From an uncultured Winogradskyella sp. (GTDB lineage: Bacteria > Bacteroidota > Bacteroidia > Flavobacteriales > Flavobacteriaceae), in NCBI GenBank assembly GCA_913055905.1, contig CAJXLB010000002.1, positions 248,001-312,000 on the forward strand: a stretch of 64,000 nt of DNA, read 5' to 3'. Numbering within the stretch: position 1 is the stretch's first letter; the number at the start of each line of letters is the position of its first letter. This document shows positions 1 to 8,147 of this stretch, in pieces. Position numbers and translations under genes: made by a program. The notes beneath the pieces were generated by a model. That model ran no database searches and had not been told where the DNA came from. It saw only the letters and a program-made list of their open reading frames with translations.

Positions 1-750
1 GGTATTAAGATGAATTATTACGCTGTGAATAAAGAGACCGGTGAAGAAGAGGTCTTTGGTGACAAAAAGACACGTGATTTATCTGTAAAAATCGCCAAGA
101 CACATATTAACCCGAAGGATGAGATGTCTGAATCTAAAAGAGGGGAAATCACCAAAAATATAGCCTTAATTCATGTGGCCCAAGGTAACGATGAAAAAGC
201 TCTTGCGGCAATGTCAGATGCTAGGGCAGAGAACCCAGACGATATGGGATTATTGCTTTCCGAGGCCAATGTATATCTTAAAATGGGCAACAAAGAGCGT
301 TTTAAGGAATTAATGGAAGAGGCTACAGCAAAGGACCCCAATAATGCTGAGTTGCAGTATAACCTCGGTGTTTTGGCCGCAGAAGGTGGAGACCAAAAGG
401 GAGCTATCAAATACTATGAGAAAGCTATTGAGCTTAATCCTAATTACGTGGACGCTTATAATAATATAGCGGTAAGCATTCTTGATGGAGAGGCTGCAAT
501 CGTAGAAGAAATGAATTCCTTAGGCATGAGCGCTGCTGATAACAAGCGTTATGATGAATTGAAAGAAAAAAGAACGCAGCTTTATAAAAATGCCATTCCT
601 TACTTACAGAAAGCTCTGGAATTGAGGGAAACAAATATCGACGCTGCTAAGACACTAATGAATATTTATAGTGCCTTGGGAGAAACCGATAAATTTAAGG
701 AAATGAAAGCCAAGGTAGAAGGTATGCAATCTGCAGCCGGAGGCAATTAA
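1..750 (+). CDS. TPR-repeat protein, 3' part (5' end cut by window)
   Basis: The reading frame is open from the first base (Gly-Ile-Lys precede the Met codon at 10), so the Met is probably internal and the protein continues upstream. About 250 residues are visible. They contain helical tetratricopeptide repeats, the clearest around residues 105-145 (counted from the Met) with the pattern YNLGVLAAEGGDQKGAIKYY followed by AIELNPNY. A charged segment (KEKRTQLYKNA) leads into a last repeat (YLQKALEL). TPRs are protein-interaction scaffolds. Proteins of this layout are common in Bacteroidota and often carry a signal peptide, but the N-terminus is outside the window, so location and partner cannot be told. 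A strong hairpin terminator follows the stop. Confidence 0.8.
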   Translation, partial: GIKMNYYAVNKETGEEEVFGDKKTRDLSVKIAKTHINPKDEMSESKRGEITKNIALIHVAQGNDEKALAAMSDARAENPDDMGLLLSEANVYLKMGNKERFKELMEEATAKDPNNAELQYNLGVLAAEGGDQKGAIKYYEKAIELNPNYVDAYNNIAVSILDGEAAIVEEMNSLGMSAADNKRYDELKEKRTQLYKNAIPYLQKALELRETNIDAAKTLMNIYSALGETDKFKEMKAKVEGMQSAAGGN

Positions 751-765
751 TACTCATTAGTACAT

Positions 766-799
766 AAAAAAAAGCGACTTATTGAAGTCGCTTTTTTTG
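766..799. terminator. bidirectional intrinsic terminator
   Basis: Perfect stem AAGCGACTT / AAGTCGCTT (772-780 with 785-793) with loop ATTG, flanked by an A-run on the left and a T-run on the right. It can therefore end transcripts from both convergent genes, the TPR gene on plus and the NlpC/P60 gene on minus. Confidence 0.9.
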
Positions 800-802
800 T
801 TT

Positions 803-1552
803 CTAGACTATTTTCTTAATCACCCTGAGCTTATGAGTGTGGATCTGGCGTTCTGCGTTATATATGCCACTATGGTCTAAGCGGTCTATCCTAACTTTTC
901 CATGGGCATGAATAATGTAATTGTTCTCCATGATTATACCTACATGGATAATTTCACCCTCTGCATTATCAAAAAAAGCAAGATCACCCGGTTCACTTTC
1001 CTCAATAAAACTTAAGGGTTCTCCTTGAGTAGCTTGCTGCGAGGCATCTCTTTTTAAGTTAATGCCATTTAATTTATAAACCATTTGAGTAAATCCCGAA
1101 CAATCGACACCAAAAGGCGTCTTTCCGCCCCATAAATAGGGCGCATTCAGGTAAAGAAAGGCAGTAGCTACAATATTAGACTTATTTGGTGTAACGTTAA
1201 TCTTGTTTCCGTCGTAGGTATGATTCAACAATGGCAATACGTTGAGATTACTCCCAATCGGGATGGGATATAAGCTATCGTTTTCATCCGCTACATATTG
1301 AATAAGGTCTTTTGCTAATACAAAGTCAGACTGAAGGAGATTATTATGGGTGTCCTCGTCAACTTCAAGATATTGTTTGTTGTCTATCCATCCCACATAG
1401 TTATCAAAAGCAATACGAATTCGGCTCCATTTTTTGCGATACTCCAGAACTTTGAATTGGTCACCATAGAGTACCTGTGTAACCATTTCAGAAGTGTCAC
1501 TAGGCTCTAATCTAACCGGAACAATGCCCAAATTGCAAATACCGTACCGCAT
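803..1552 (-). CDS. NlpC/P60-family cell-wall hydrolase with SH3-like N-terminus
   Basis: Predicted C40-family peptidase of 249 residues. NlpC/P60 enzymes usually cut the D-gamma-Glu-mDAP type peptide bond in peptidoglycan stems. The C-terminal half has the catalytic Cys in VDCSGFTQMVYK (Cys151) and the His in HVGIIMENN (His203), with a further polar residue expected in the following AHGKVR segment. The N-terminal about 110 residues look like bacterial SH3 domains (GDQFKVLEYRKKWSRIRI, DNYVGWID). No obvious signal peptide is seen with this start; homologues with the same start are common in Flavobacteriaceae. It lies 8 nt downstream of the thiolase gene on the same strand, so the two are probably co-transcribed, but no functional link is evident. 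Confidence 0.88.
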   Translation of the reverse strand: MRYGICNLGIVPVRLEPSDTSEMVTQVLYGDQFKVLEYRKKWSRIRIAFDNYVGWIDNKQYLEVDEDTHNNLLQSDFVLAKDLIQYVADENDSLYPIPIGSNLNVLPLLNHTYDGNKINVTPNKSNIVATAFLYLNAPYLWGGKTPFGVDCSGFTQMVYKLNGINLKRDASQQATQGEPLSFIEESEPGDLAFFDNAEGEIIHVGIIMENNYIIHAHGKVRIDRLDHSGIYNAERQIHTHKLRVIKKIV

Positions 1553-1560
1553 TTAAATGT

Positions 1561-2739
1561 TTAATTGCGTTCAATAACCATGGCTGAAGCACCGCCACCG
1601 CCATTACAAATGGCAGCTGCACCAAGTTTGGCATCATTTTGATGAAGCACATTAATTAATGTTACCAAGATTCTAGCTCCGGAGCAGCCGAGTGGATGTC
1701 CTAGAGAAACGGCTCCACCATTGACATTGACTTTGTCATCTGACAGGTTTAGAATTTTCATATTGGCCAGTCCTACTACAGAGAAAGCCTCATTGAATTC
1801 AAAATAATCAATATCATCTATTTTCACGCCTGCTTTATCCAAGGCCTTGGGTAATGCCTTTGCTGGAGCTGTTGTAAACCATTCTGGTTCTTGAGCTGCA
1901 TCGGCGTAACTTCTTATGGTTGCTATAGGCTTTAACCCGAGTTCATCAGCTTTAGATTTACTCATAAGCACTAATGCGGCAGCTCCATCATTTATTGTTG
2001 ATGCATTAGCAGCCGTAACTGTACCTTCTTTAGTAAAGGCAGGTCTTAGAGCTGGAATCTTTTCCATCTTAACATTTAAATATTCCTCATCCTTGCTCAC
2101 TATTACTGGTGCACCACGTCTTTGAGGTACCTCAACAGGCACTACCTCGTTATCAAATTTTCCAGAATCCCAAGAGTTTTTAGACCGCGTATAAGACTGG
2201 ATCGCAAACGCATCTTGTTGCTCCCTCGAGAACTCATGTTCTGTTGCGCACATGTCTGCGCAAACTCCCATAGCATTATTATCGTAAGCATCCACAAGAC
2301 CATCTTTCTGCATGCCGTCTTCTAAAGTTGCTGGTCCGAATTTGGTTGCAGTGCGTGCATGATAATAGTGAGGTATTGCACTCATATTTTCCATTCCGCC
2401 AGCCACAACAATGTCGGCATCACCGAGCTTTATAGCTTGAGCGGCCTGCATCACAGCTTTCATCCCAGATGAGCACACTTTGTTAACGGTAGTACATGGA
2501 ACTGTATTAGGAATACCGGCAAAAATAGCCGCTTGTCTTGCTGGTGCTTGTCCTGTTCCTGCTTGTACCACGTTGCCCATAAGAACTTCGTCAACTAATT
2601 CTGGATTAAGCTTTATTTTCTCCAGAGCTCCTTTAATAGCTACAGCTCCTAATTTTGGAGCAGGTATGCTTGATAAGCTTCCTAAAAAACTACCTATTGG
2701 TGTACGAACAGCGGATACAATTACTACCTCTTTATTCAT
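1561..2739 (-). CDS. acetyl-CoA C-acetyltransferase (thiolase)
   Basis: A 392-residue thiolase, the usual full length. The nucleophilic Cys is Cys89 in [10 protein letters not shown]. The C-terminal active-site signatures are present: [12 protein letters not shown] with its His/Asn-region function, [17 protein letters not shown] carrying the catalytic His and Cys, and the final [11 protein letters not shown]. The enzyme condenses two acetyl-CoA to acetoacetyl-CoA or runs the reverse thiolysis. The chain has the compact features of biosynthetic/degradative acetyl-CoA acetyltransferases rather than the fused FadA partners, and no fadB-like gene is adjacent. Substrate range cannot be read from the sequence. 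It is transcribed first in a probable two-gene operon with the NlpC/P60 gene. Confidence 0.93.
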   Translation of the reverse strand: MNKEVVIVSAVRTPIGSFLGSLSSIPAPKLGAVAIKGALEKIKLNPELVDEVLMGNVVQAGTGQAPARQAAIFAGIPNTVPCTTVNKVCSSGMKAVMQAAQAIKLGDADIVVAGGMENMSAIPHYYHARTATKFGPATLEDGMQKDGLVDAYDNNAMGVCADMCATEHEFSREQQDAFAIQSYTRSKNSWDSGKFDNEVVPVEVPQRRGAPVIVSKDEEYLNVKMEKIPALRPAFTKEGTVTAANASTINDGAAALVLMSKSKADELGLKPIATIRSYADAAQEPEWFTTAPAKALPKALDKAGVKIDDIDYFEFNEAFSVVGLANMKILNLSDDKVNVNGGAVSLGHPLGCSGARILVTLINVLHQNDAKLGAAAICNGGGGASAMVIERN

Positions 2740-2835
2740 CTTTTTTGTTTTTATTTAGTCTCGCGAAATTAATGATTTTTTAAGAGATTATAGCCCTATT
2801 TTTATGATTACCTATCCTATTTTTCATTTATTTGT

Positions 2836-2850
2836 TACATTTGATAGTCT
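2836..2850 (+). promoter_or_regulatory. putative Bacteroidota -7 box giving a near-leaderless transcript
   Basis: TACATTTG at 2836-2843 matches the Bacteroidota TAnnTTTG -7 element exactly and ends 7 nt before the ATG at 2851. Transcription would start about at the start codon, so the mRNA may be leaderless. No clean -33 TTTG is seen at the usual distance, so this is a moderate call. Confidence 0.45.
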
Positions 2851-4899
2851 ATGAGTAAACTTCTAAATAAGTGGTATAAAAACCATGCTCTGGTTTATAA
2901 AATCCTTCTATTTGCGGTAACCACTTCCTTTATTGTTTATTTATTTCCAAAAACGGGCAAATTCCGCTATTCTTTTGAAAAAGGGAAACCTTGGCAGTCT
3001 GAGAATTTATATGCGCCTTTTGACTTTGCCATAAAAAAAAATCAAGCTGAAATCGATGCCGAAAAACAGGAAGTCAGTGAAAATACACCTGTTTTTTTTG
3101 ATGTAGATTCTAATGTGAAGGATGAGGTGGTTCAAAATTACACTGAGCGATTCAATCTCATTTTCAACGATAGTCTTTTTTCTAAAAGCAAGTCGAGTTT
3201 GTTTCAAATAGGGCAGGACCTTATCGATAATCTTTATGATGTAGGAGTTACCGATTCAAAATACAACTTTGCTGACGACAGGCCTGTAAAAATTATAGAG
3301 TCAAACACGATAAAAAAAGAGGTGGTTTATGGAGCGCTTTTTGAAAGGTCGGAGCTTAAACCAAAACTTAATGAAGCCTATAATGACATAAAAAACAGTC
3401 AAAGTAAAAATAGGCTTATAGCATTATTCTTTGATATCATAAAACCTAATCTTTTTTTGAATAATAGACTGACTGAAAGTTCTTTAGAAGAAGCCATTGA
3501 AAATATAGCTTTAACTCGAGGTAGTGTTGAGAAAGGTACTTTAATAATTTCCAAGGGTCAAGTTGTAGAGGATGAGCAATACAATGTTTTAAATTCGCTA
3601 AAGTCCGAATTTGAATCGCAAGTCTGGAATTCTACAAACTACAATTTAGTTGTACTGGCTTATACGATGTTGGTGGCTTTAGCTTTGTTAATGCTGTTAT
3701 TGTTTCTTCAAAAATACCGACGAGAAGTTTTTGATAATAACACCAAGGTCACCTTTATTTTCTTCAATATAGCGTCTGTTATTTTCCTAACTACAGTCGT
3801 TATTAATTTTAACTCGCAGTATCTTTATGTTGTTCCTTTGTGTATTTTACCACTTGTTTTAAAGGCATTTTTTGATGCGAGGTTGGGTCTTTTTTCCCAT
3901 GTTCTTACCGTTTTGCTTTTGGGCTTCATTGTGCCCAATAGTTATGAATACATGTTTCTTCAGATTATAGCGGGTATCGTCACGATACTAACGGTTTCAG
4001 AATTGTATAAAAGGGCTAACCTATTTATTTCAGTAGGACAGATTACCTTGATTTACATAATTGCATATTTTGCCTTCTTCGTCATTCATGAAGGTCAGAT
4101 CAGCAATTTAAAACTTGAAACCTTTGGATTGTTCATTTTATGTGGTTTGGCGACCTTGTTTGTGCAGCCGCTTATTTACATATACGAAAAGCTATTTGGA
4201 CTTGTTTCTGATGTGTCTTTATTAGAACTTTCAGACACCAACACAAAACTTCTAAAAGAACTTTCCAATAAAGCACCAGGGACGTTTCATCATTCTTTAA
4301 ACGTGGCCAACCTCGCCGAGGCCTCTGCCAATGAAATAGGCGCCAACGCCATGTTGGTTAGGGTTGGCGCACTCTATCACGATATAGGTAAGATGAAGAA
4401 TCCAACCTATTTTACCGAAAACCAAAGCACAGGTATAAACCCACATGAAGAGCTATCCAGTAGAGAAAGTGCTACAATAATCATAGACCATGTAATCAAT
4501 GGCGTAGAAATAGCCAAGAAATACAATTTACCAGATAGGGTAATAGATTTTATAAGAACCCACCATGGCACAAGTGCTGTCTATTATTTTTACAGAACCG
4601 AAAAGGCCAAAAACGAAGATATTGATATAAAGGATTTTTCTTATCCAGGTCCTAAGCCATTTAGCAAGGAAACAGCAATCTTAATGATGTGCGATTCGGT
4701 TGAGGCAGCTTCTAAAAGTCTCAAGGAGCCTACAAGTTCTAAGATTAATGATTTTGTGGAGAATATAGTAAACAAACAACTGGAAACAGGGCAATTTTTA
4801 AATGCCAATATTACGTTTAAGGAGATACAAGCCATAAAAAAAGTGCTAAAATTAAAATTATCAAATATCTATCATCTCAGAATAGAGTATCCAGAATAA
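2851..4899 (+). CDS. 7TM-HD family membrane phosphohydrolase (PgpH-like)
   Basis: A 682-residue protein with the 7TM-HD architecture. It has one N-terminal membrane helix (LLFAVTTSFIVYLF), an extracytoplasmic 7TMR-HDED domain of about 230 residues, about seven membrane helices (residues about 270-460), and a cytoplasmic HD domain. The HD domain shows FHHSLNVANLAE, then YHDIGKM with the His510-Asp511 metal pair, ISRES-like ESATIIIDHV, and THHGT. Family members such as Listeria PgpH hydrolyse cyclic di-AMP, so a c-di-AMP phosphodiesterase role is likely by homology but not proven here. The gene is isolated between a divergent operon and the tRNA cluster. The start fits the -7 box immediately upstream. 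Confidence 0.88.
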   Translation: MSKLLNKWYKNHALVYKILLFAVTTSFIVYLFPKTGKFRYSFEKGKPWQSENLYAPFDFAIKKNQAEIDAEKQEVSENTPVFFDVDSNVKDEVVQNYTERFNLIFNDSLFSKSKSSLFQIGQDLIDNLYDVGVTDSKYNFADDRPVKIIESNTIKKEVVYGALFERSELKPKLNEAYNDIKNSQSKNRLIALFFDIIKPNLFLNNRLTESSLEEAIENIALTRGSVEKGTLIISKGQVVEDEQYNVLNSLKSEFESQVWNSTNYNLVVLAYTMLVALALLMLLLFLQKYRREVFDNNTKVTFIFFNIASVIFLTTVVINFNSQYLYVVPLCILPLVLKAFFDARLGLFSHVLTVLLLGFIVPNSYEYMFLQIIAGIVTILTVSELYKRANLFISVGQITLIYIIAYFAFFVIHEGQISNLKLETFGLFILCGLATLFVQPLIYIYEKLFGLVSDVSLLELSDTNTKLLKELSNKAPGTFHHSLNVANLAEASANEIGANAMLVRVGALYHDIGKMKNPTYFTENQSTGINPHEELSSRESATIIIDHVINGVEIAKKYNLPDRVIDFIRTHHGTSAVYYFYRTEKAKNEDIDIKDFSYPGPKPFSKETAILMMCDSVEAASKSLKEPTSSKINDFVENIVNKQLETGQFLNANITFKEIQAIKKVLKLKLSNIYHLRIEYPE

Positions 4900-4945
4900 G
4901 GGCTTTTTCCTTTTTGATTATTTCGCCTAAAAAACTGTTTAAATT

Positions 4946-4977
4946 GTTGCGTTCTTTAATATGATAAGTTACATTTG
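4946..4977 (+). promoter_or_regulatory. putative promoter of the tRNA cluster
   Basis: TTG at 4947-4949, 20-nt spacer, then TACATTTG at 4970-4977, an exact TAnnTTTG -7 element. It lies 39 nt before tRNA-Ser, as expected for a Bacteroidota housekeeping promoter. Confidence 0.6.
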
Positions 4978-5016
4978 CATCCGCAAAATTTGCGAAACGT
5001 TCATCATAAATAAATG

Positions 5017-5100
5017 GGAGAGGTGCCAGAGTGGTAATGGAGCAGATTGCTAATCTGTCAACGCGTAAGTGTTGCCCGGGTTCGAATCCCGGTCTCTCCG
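5017..5100 (+). tRNA. tRNA-Ser(GCU)
   Basis: Complete class II cloverleaf. The seven-pair acceptor is GGAGAGG with TCTCTCC, discriminator G at 5100. The anticodon loop TTGCTAA has anticodon GCT, a long variable arm follows, and the T arm is CCGGG TTCGAAT CCCGG. CCA is not encoded. It reads AGC/AGU serine codons and is the first tRNA behind the promoter at 4946-4977. Confidence 0.96.
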
Positions 5101-5120
5101 CAAAAAGATAGCCAATTTTC

Positions 5121-5233
5121 CGGGTGTACCACGCTTAAGCGTGGCTAGTCTGTCCCGGCTTGTGACGCTTTTGCGTCATTATTGCGCCGCGTTTGGGACG
5201 CGGAGGTCGTCACGCTCAGAGCGTGACCACCCC
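5121..5233 (+). pseudogene. tRNA-Pro-like copy interrupted by three palindromes
   Basis: This stretch copies tRNA-Pro piecewise. It starts CGGGTGTA, carries CCCGG, repeats the whole anticodon arm without change (5184-5209 equals 5510-5535, anticodon TGG), and ends CCACCCC. Three foreign palindromes are added or swapped in: CCACGCTTAAGCGTGG (5129-5144), TGACGCTTTTGCGTCA (5163-5178), and TCACGCT-CAG-AGCGTGA (5210-5226). The last sits exactly where the 17-nt T arm of the real gene would be and has the same length. It cannot be a normal tRNA because the T loop is lost. It may be a decayed duplicate or a tRNA-shaped structured RNA. Confidence 0.6.
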
Positions 5234-5249
5234 TTATTAAAAAGGTAAT

Positions 5250-5482
5250 ATGATTGTATATATCCTTTTTAGTAAAGCAAAGAATCGATATTATGTTGGT
5301 CAAACCGCTGATATCGATGATAGATTGTCAAGGCACAACAAGGGTCTTGTAAAATCGACAGTTTATATGGTATACCATGGGAAATAGTGTATACCAAAGA
5401 AGTTCAGAATAGAAGCGAGGCATTACGTCTTGAGCGTAAGACTAAGAAACGAGGTGCTAAGCGATATATTGATAACCAATAA
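5250..5482 (+). pseudogene. GIY-YIG nuclease-domain gene broken by a frameshift
   Basis: From ATG 5250 the frame reads MIVYILFSKAKNRYYVGQTA, the N-terminal GIY-YIG motif of small UvrC-type nuclease-domain proteins. It continues through DRLSRHNKGLVKST and then hits a TAG near 5388. The rest of the domain continues in another frame as GIPWEIVYTKEV, then EALRLERKTKKRGAKRYI, to TAA at 5480-5482. A one-base insertion (or two-base deletion) around 5362-5375 explains the shift. Such short GIY-YIG genes often sit beside tRNA and rRNA genes in Flavobacteriaceae. It is inactive unless the shift is a sequencing error or is bypassed. Confidence 0.8.
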
Positions 5483-5484
5483 TT

Positions 5485-5559
5485 CGGGGTGTAGCGTAGC
5501 CCGGTTATCGCGCCGCGTTTGGGACGCGGAGGTCGCAGGTTCGAATCCTGCCACCCCGA
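5485..5559 (+). tRNA. tRNA-Pro(UGG)
   Basis: Full cloverleaf: acceptor CGGGGTG with CACCCCG, discriminator A, anticodon stem CCGCG/CGCGG with loop TTTGGGA (anticodon TGG), and T arm GCAGG TTCGAAT CCTGC. CCA is not encoded. It begins three bases after the stop of the broken GIY-YIG gene. Confidence 0.95.
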
Positions 5560-5600
5560 CATAATTAATTTACTTTCATCTCGCGAAGGCGTGATTGAAT

Positions 5601-5674
5601 GGTCGCGTAGCTCAGCTGGATAGAGCATCTGCCTTCTAAGCAGACGGTCACAGGTTCGAATCCTGTCGCGATCA
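5601..5674 (+). tRNA. tRNA-Arg(UCU)
   Basis: Acceptor GGTCGCG with CGCGATC, discriminator A, D arm with AGCTCAGCTGGATAGAGC, anticodon loop CTTCTAA (anticodon TCT), and T arm ACAGG TTCGAAT CCTGT. It is the last tRNA before an integrase gene on the same strand. Its 3' half is therefore the natural attachment-site candidate for the island that follows; see the degenerate match at 49098-49121. Confidence 0.96.
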
Positions 5675-5701
5675 CTTTTTTATTTTCAGTATTTTTCACT
5701 T

Positions 5702-5736
5702 CCCCGCGTTACACCAGTAACGACGGGGATTTTTGT
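5702..5736 (+). terminator. intrinsic terminator after the tRNA cluster
   Basis: CCCCG CGTTAC - ACCA - GTAACG A CGGGG forms an 11-pair stem with one bulge (5702-5728), followed by ATTTTTG. Confidence 0.85.
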
Positions 5737-5776
5737 TTCTCTTGGTTTCGGTGGAGTTTGTTTAAAACCACTAAAA

Positions 5777-5909
5777 TGTTTCACCAATGTTTCACCAAGA
5801 AGGCATGTTTCACCAAAAAGGTGAAACTGTTTCACCATTTCTTTATGTGGCGAAAGTTATTGCTACTACTGCTATTCGCAAGTTTAAAGTTAGATTCAAT
5901 GTTTCACCA
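5777..5909 (+). repeat. five direct TGTTTCACCA repeats plus an inverted copy
   Basis: Direct copies of TGTTTCACCA start at 5777, 5788, 5806, 5828 and 5900. At 5820-5836 a reverse copy abuts the fourth to give the perfect 17-bp palindrome GGTGAAACTGTTTCACC. The block lies in the 270-bp gap between the tRNA-Arg terminator and the integrase start. Iterated 10-mers here fit arm-type integrase or excisionase sites, or an operator for the integrase gene. Short ORFs across it (repeating Met-Phe-His-Gln) only reflect the repeat. The rest of the gap (5737-6008) shows no convincing gene. Confidence 0.75.
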
Positions 5910-6008
5910 AAATATCTCAAACGTGTCTTTGGTGAATATTTGCGTGTCCATTTTTTCTTCCACACTGATCAAATCACTTTAATTACGTTTAACTAAATTT
6001 CAATAAAC

Positions 6009-7241
6009 ATGTCGATTACATTAAAATTCCTAATCATCACTCGCCGGGAAAATGCAAGAACCAAGAGAAGTCCAATGGGGCTTAGAATACTTAAAAACCG
6101 TCAGAAAGCGGAAGGGAAGATTAGTTTAGTGCCAGTTCCTCGTTCTGCAATAGAGTTTTGGGATGAAGAAACCCAGAGGTTCAAGAAACAATTTGAACAG
6201 CATAAATCATATAATTTGATGCTTAATACGCTGGAGAATAAATTCAATGACTTCCTTAGGGAGCATCACGACGAGTTAGATTCTATTAAACCTAAAGAAA
6301 TTAGAGACCATTTACTATCAAGAAAAGAAGAGAAATATAATTCAAACCTTTTACAAGCCATAAATGACTACTATACTAATGATATTTTACCTGATAGGGA
6401 TAAGGCTGATGGCACCAAAAAGAACTACAAAAAGTCGATAAACCACTTCTGTATGTTCTTGAAGACGCAAAACCTTGAGGATATTCGTATAGATGATTTT
6501 AGACGAAAGTATGCCAACCAGTTTCTGCATTATCTTAGACAACCTAATGAACAGACTGGTAAAGTTGGACTTAAGGGACAATCCGCGAATAGTATTATAA
6601 AAAATATTAAACCTTTTTTTGTTAAACTTCAGCAGGAGGAACGCATTATTAGTAATCCTTTTATGGGGGTTAGGGCCAAACCTAAAAAGACTTTTAAACC
6701 CAGACTGACAAATGAAGATTTTAGACGTATTGGGGAACTTGATTTAAGTCAAAAGTCCAAACTACAACCGTATAGAGACATATTTTTGTTTCTGTGCTAT
6801 ACAGGGCTAAGCCATTGTGACGCCATCAATTTGACTACAACTGACATTAAAAATGGTTATATTCAACTGTACAGGAAAAAATCAAATGTGAGTACGAAGC
6901 AATTTCTAACCAAACAGGCAAAGGCAATCGTAAAAAAATATTCTGGTGAAATTCCTGAAGATCGCATACTACCAAAGCGCAGTCTTGATAAAACCAACCT
7001 AAATTTGAAATTAATTGCCGTTTTAGCAGGTATAGACTATAACGTAACGACATATTCAGCAAGGCGATTCTTTAGACAGTCCATTCACGAGGCGGGAATT
7101 CGGGAAAGCCTTGTTATAAAGACATTAATGGGCCATACAAGATCTCAGGACATGGACAACCACTATTTATTTATTAATGATGATATATTAAAAGACGCCA
7201 AAAAGAAGCTACAGAAGCATTTTAAACACATAATGAAATGA
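6009..7241 (+). CDS. IntDOT-like tyrosine recombinase (island integrase)
   Basis: A 410-residue site-specific recombinase with a Bacteroidota-type arm-binding N-terminus (residues about 1-110), a SAM-like core-binding domain (about 115-220), and a C-terminal catalytic domain. The catalytic region shows YTGLSHCDA, SARRFFRQ, LMGHTR, and the nucleophile Tyr386 in NHYLF. The first catalytic arginine of the family is replaced by Ser268 (TGLS instead of TGLR). A serine at this place is known for IntDOT of the conjugative transposon CTnDOT, so the enzyme may still be active. It sits next to tRNA-Arg and is followed, with a 4-base ATGA overlap, by an unknown gene; it probably mobilised at least part of the defence island. 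Confidence 0.88.
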   Translation: MSITLKFLIITRRENARTKRSPMGLRILKNRQKAEGKISLVPVPRSAIEFWDEETQRFKKQFEQHKSYNLMLNTLENKFNDFLREHHDELDSIKPKEIRDHLLSRKEEKYNSNLLQAINDYYTNDILPDRDKADGTKKNYKKSINHFCMFLKTQNLEDIRIDDFRRKYANQFLHYLRQPNEQTGKVGLKGQSANSIIKNIKPFFVKLQQEERIISNPFMGVRAKPKKTFKPRLTNEDFRRIGELDLSQKSKLQPYRDIFLFLCYTGLSHCDAINLTTTDIKNGYIQLYRKKSNVSTKQFLTKQAKAIVKKYSGEIPEDRILPKRSLDKTNLNLKLIAVLAGIDYNVTTYSARRFFRQSIHEAGIRESLVIKTLMGHTRSQDMDNHYLFINDDILKDAKKKLQKHFKHIMK

Positions 7242-8107
7242 TTGAAGAAAGGTACATAAACAGAGGGATACAGCACATTAATTACATGACTGGCCTTTCT
7301 GGTTTCAACATAGCTTATTTAAACTTTAGGAGAAAGGAATTGATGAATTATTGGAAAGCCTTTAGGGATGATTATCTTAACCTTCTGCCTGGTGAAAAAC
7401 TAATGCATTTAAATGCGGATATTATAATTTTTTCTGTGTTCAATGACACCGAAGTTCTTGATTTAATGTCCAAGCTTAAAGTAGGCAGTATAGTGACCGA
7501 CTATTTTGTTGATGGAGAAAAAACCGCGGCTAATGTTAAACAATTAATTGGAGGTTCTGAATTCTTATGGGATTTTCACAATATCATGAGCATTTTTAAC
7601 ATCTATAGTTATGCCTTTTTGTCAAAAAAGCTGAGGGAGGATTCTGAAATTAGTGACACTGACTTTAATAACCACTTGCTTGGTATTCATAGACGTGAAA
7701 TCAAAGGAAAACTGTCTGGAGAGGAACAGGTATTAAAAAATACCTTCAGCAAAATTGAAAGTGAAGCCAATGCTGAAAATGAAGACTATAAATTGTTAAG
7801 AACTAAAAACGGCCTGAGAAGTATGGCAAAAAAGGCATATAGTTTCCCTCATAAGTTACAATTTAATCAAATGTACATGCACAATTATGAACGGAATAGA
7901 ACGACATTGGATAATAGCTTTAATGAATCCGACTATAAATGCGCGTTTTTTGATTTGGTAGACCTCTTAATTAGAGACAAGGAAATACTGTGGGGTAAAG
8001 AGGGTGATGATTTAGAACTTACCTATGGTGACCCTGGCAACAGAAGGTTCAAAATAAAACGTGTAGAGCAATTGTTTCTCAACTTGTCTGATTTTTATTC
8101 CATTTAA
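7238..8107 (+). CDS. hypothetical protein translationally coupled to the integrase
   Basis: I do not recognise this 289-residue protein. It is predicted soluble and mostly helical, without signal peptide or long hydrophobic stretch; the C-terminal half is rich in charged helices (KLSGEEQVLKNTFSKIESEA). Its ATG overlaps the integrase stop (ATGA), so it is almost certainly co-translated with it. That position suggests a mobile-element function such as a recombination accessory or regulator, but nothing in the sequence proves this. Confidence 0.6.
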   Translation: MIEERYINRGIQHINYMTGLSGFNIAYLNFRRKELMNYWKAFRDDYLNLLPGEKLMHLNADIIIFSVFNDTEVLDLMSKLKVGSIVTDYFVDGEKTAANVKQLIGGSEFLWDFHNIMSIFNIYSYAFLSKKLREDSEISDTDFNNHLLGIHRREIKGKLSGEEQVLKNTFSKIESEANAENEDYKLLRTKNGLRSMAKKAYSFPHKLQFNQMYMHNYERNRTTLDNSFNESDYKCAFFDLVDLLIRDKEILWGKEGDDLELTYGDPGNRRFKIKRVEQLFLNLSDFYSI

Positions 8108-8147
8108 ATCTAATTGGTTTAACAATCTTAGCATTAAAATTAATGTC

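Noticed and set aside
5758-5996. Short ORFs rich in Met-Phe-His-Gln before the integrase
   Set aside because: The peptides only translate the TGTTTCACCA repeats in two frames; no start signal or conserved domain.
6009-7241. The integrase as the recombinase of the cassette arrays (integron IntI)
   Set aside because: It is IntDOT-like, lacks the first catalytic Arg, and lies more than 20 kb away next to a tRNA; nothing ties it to the attC-like sites.
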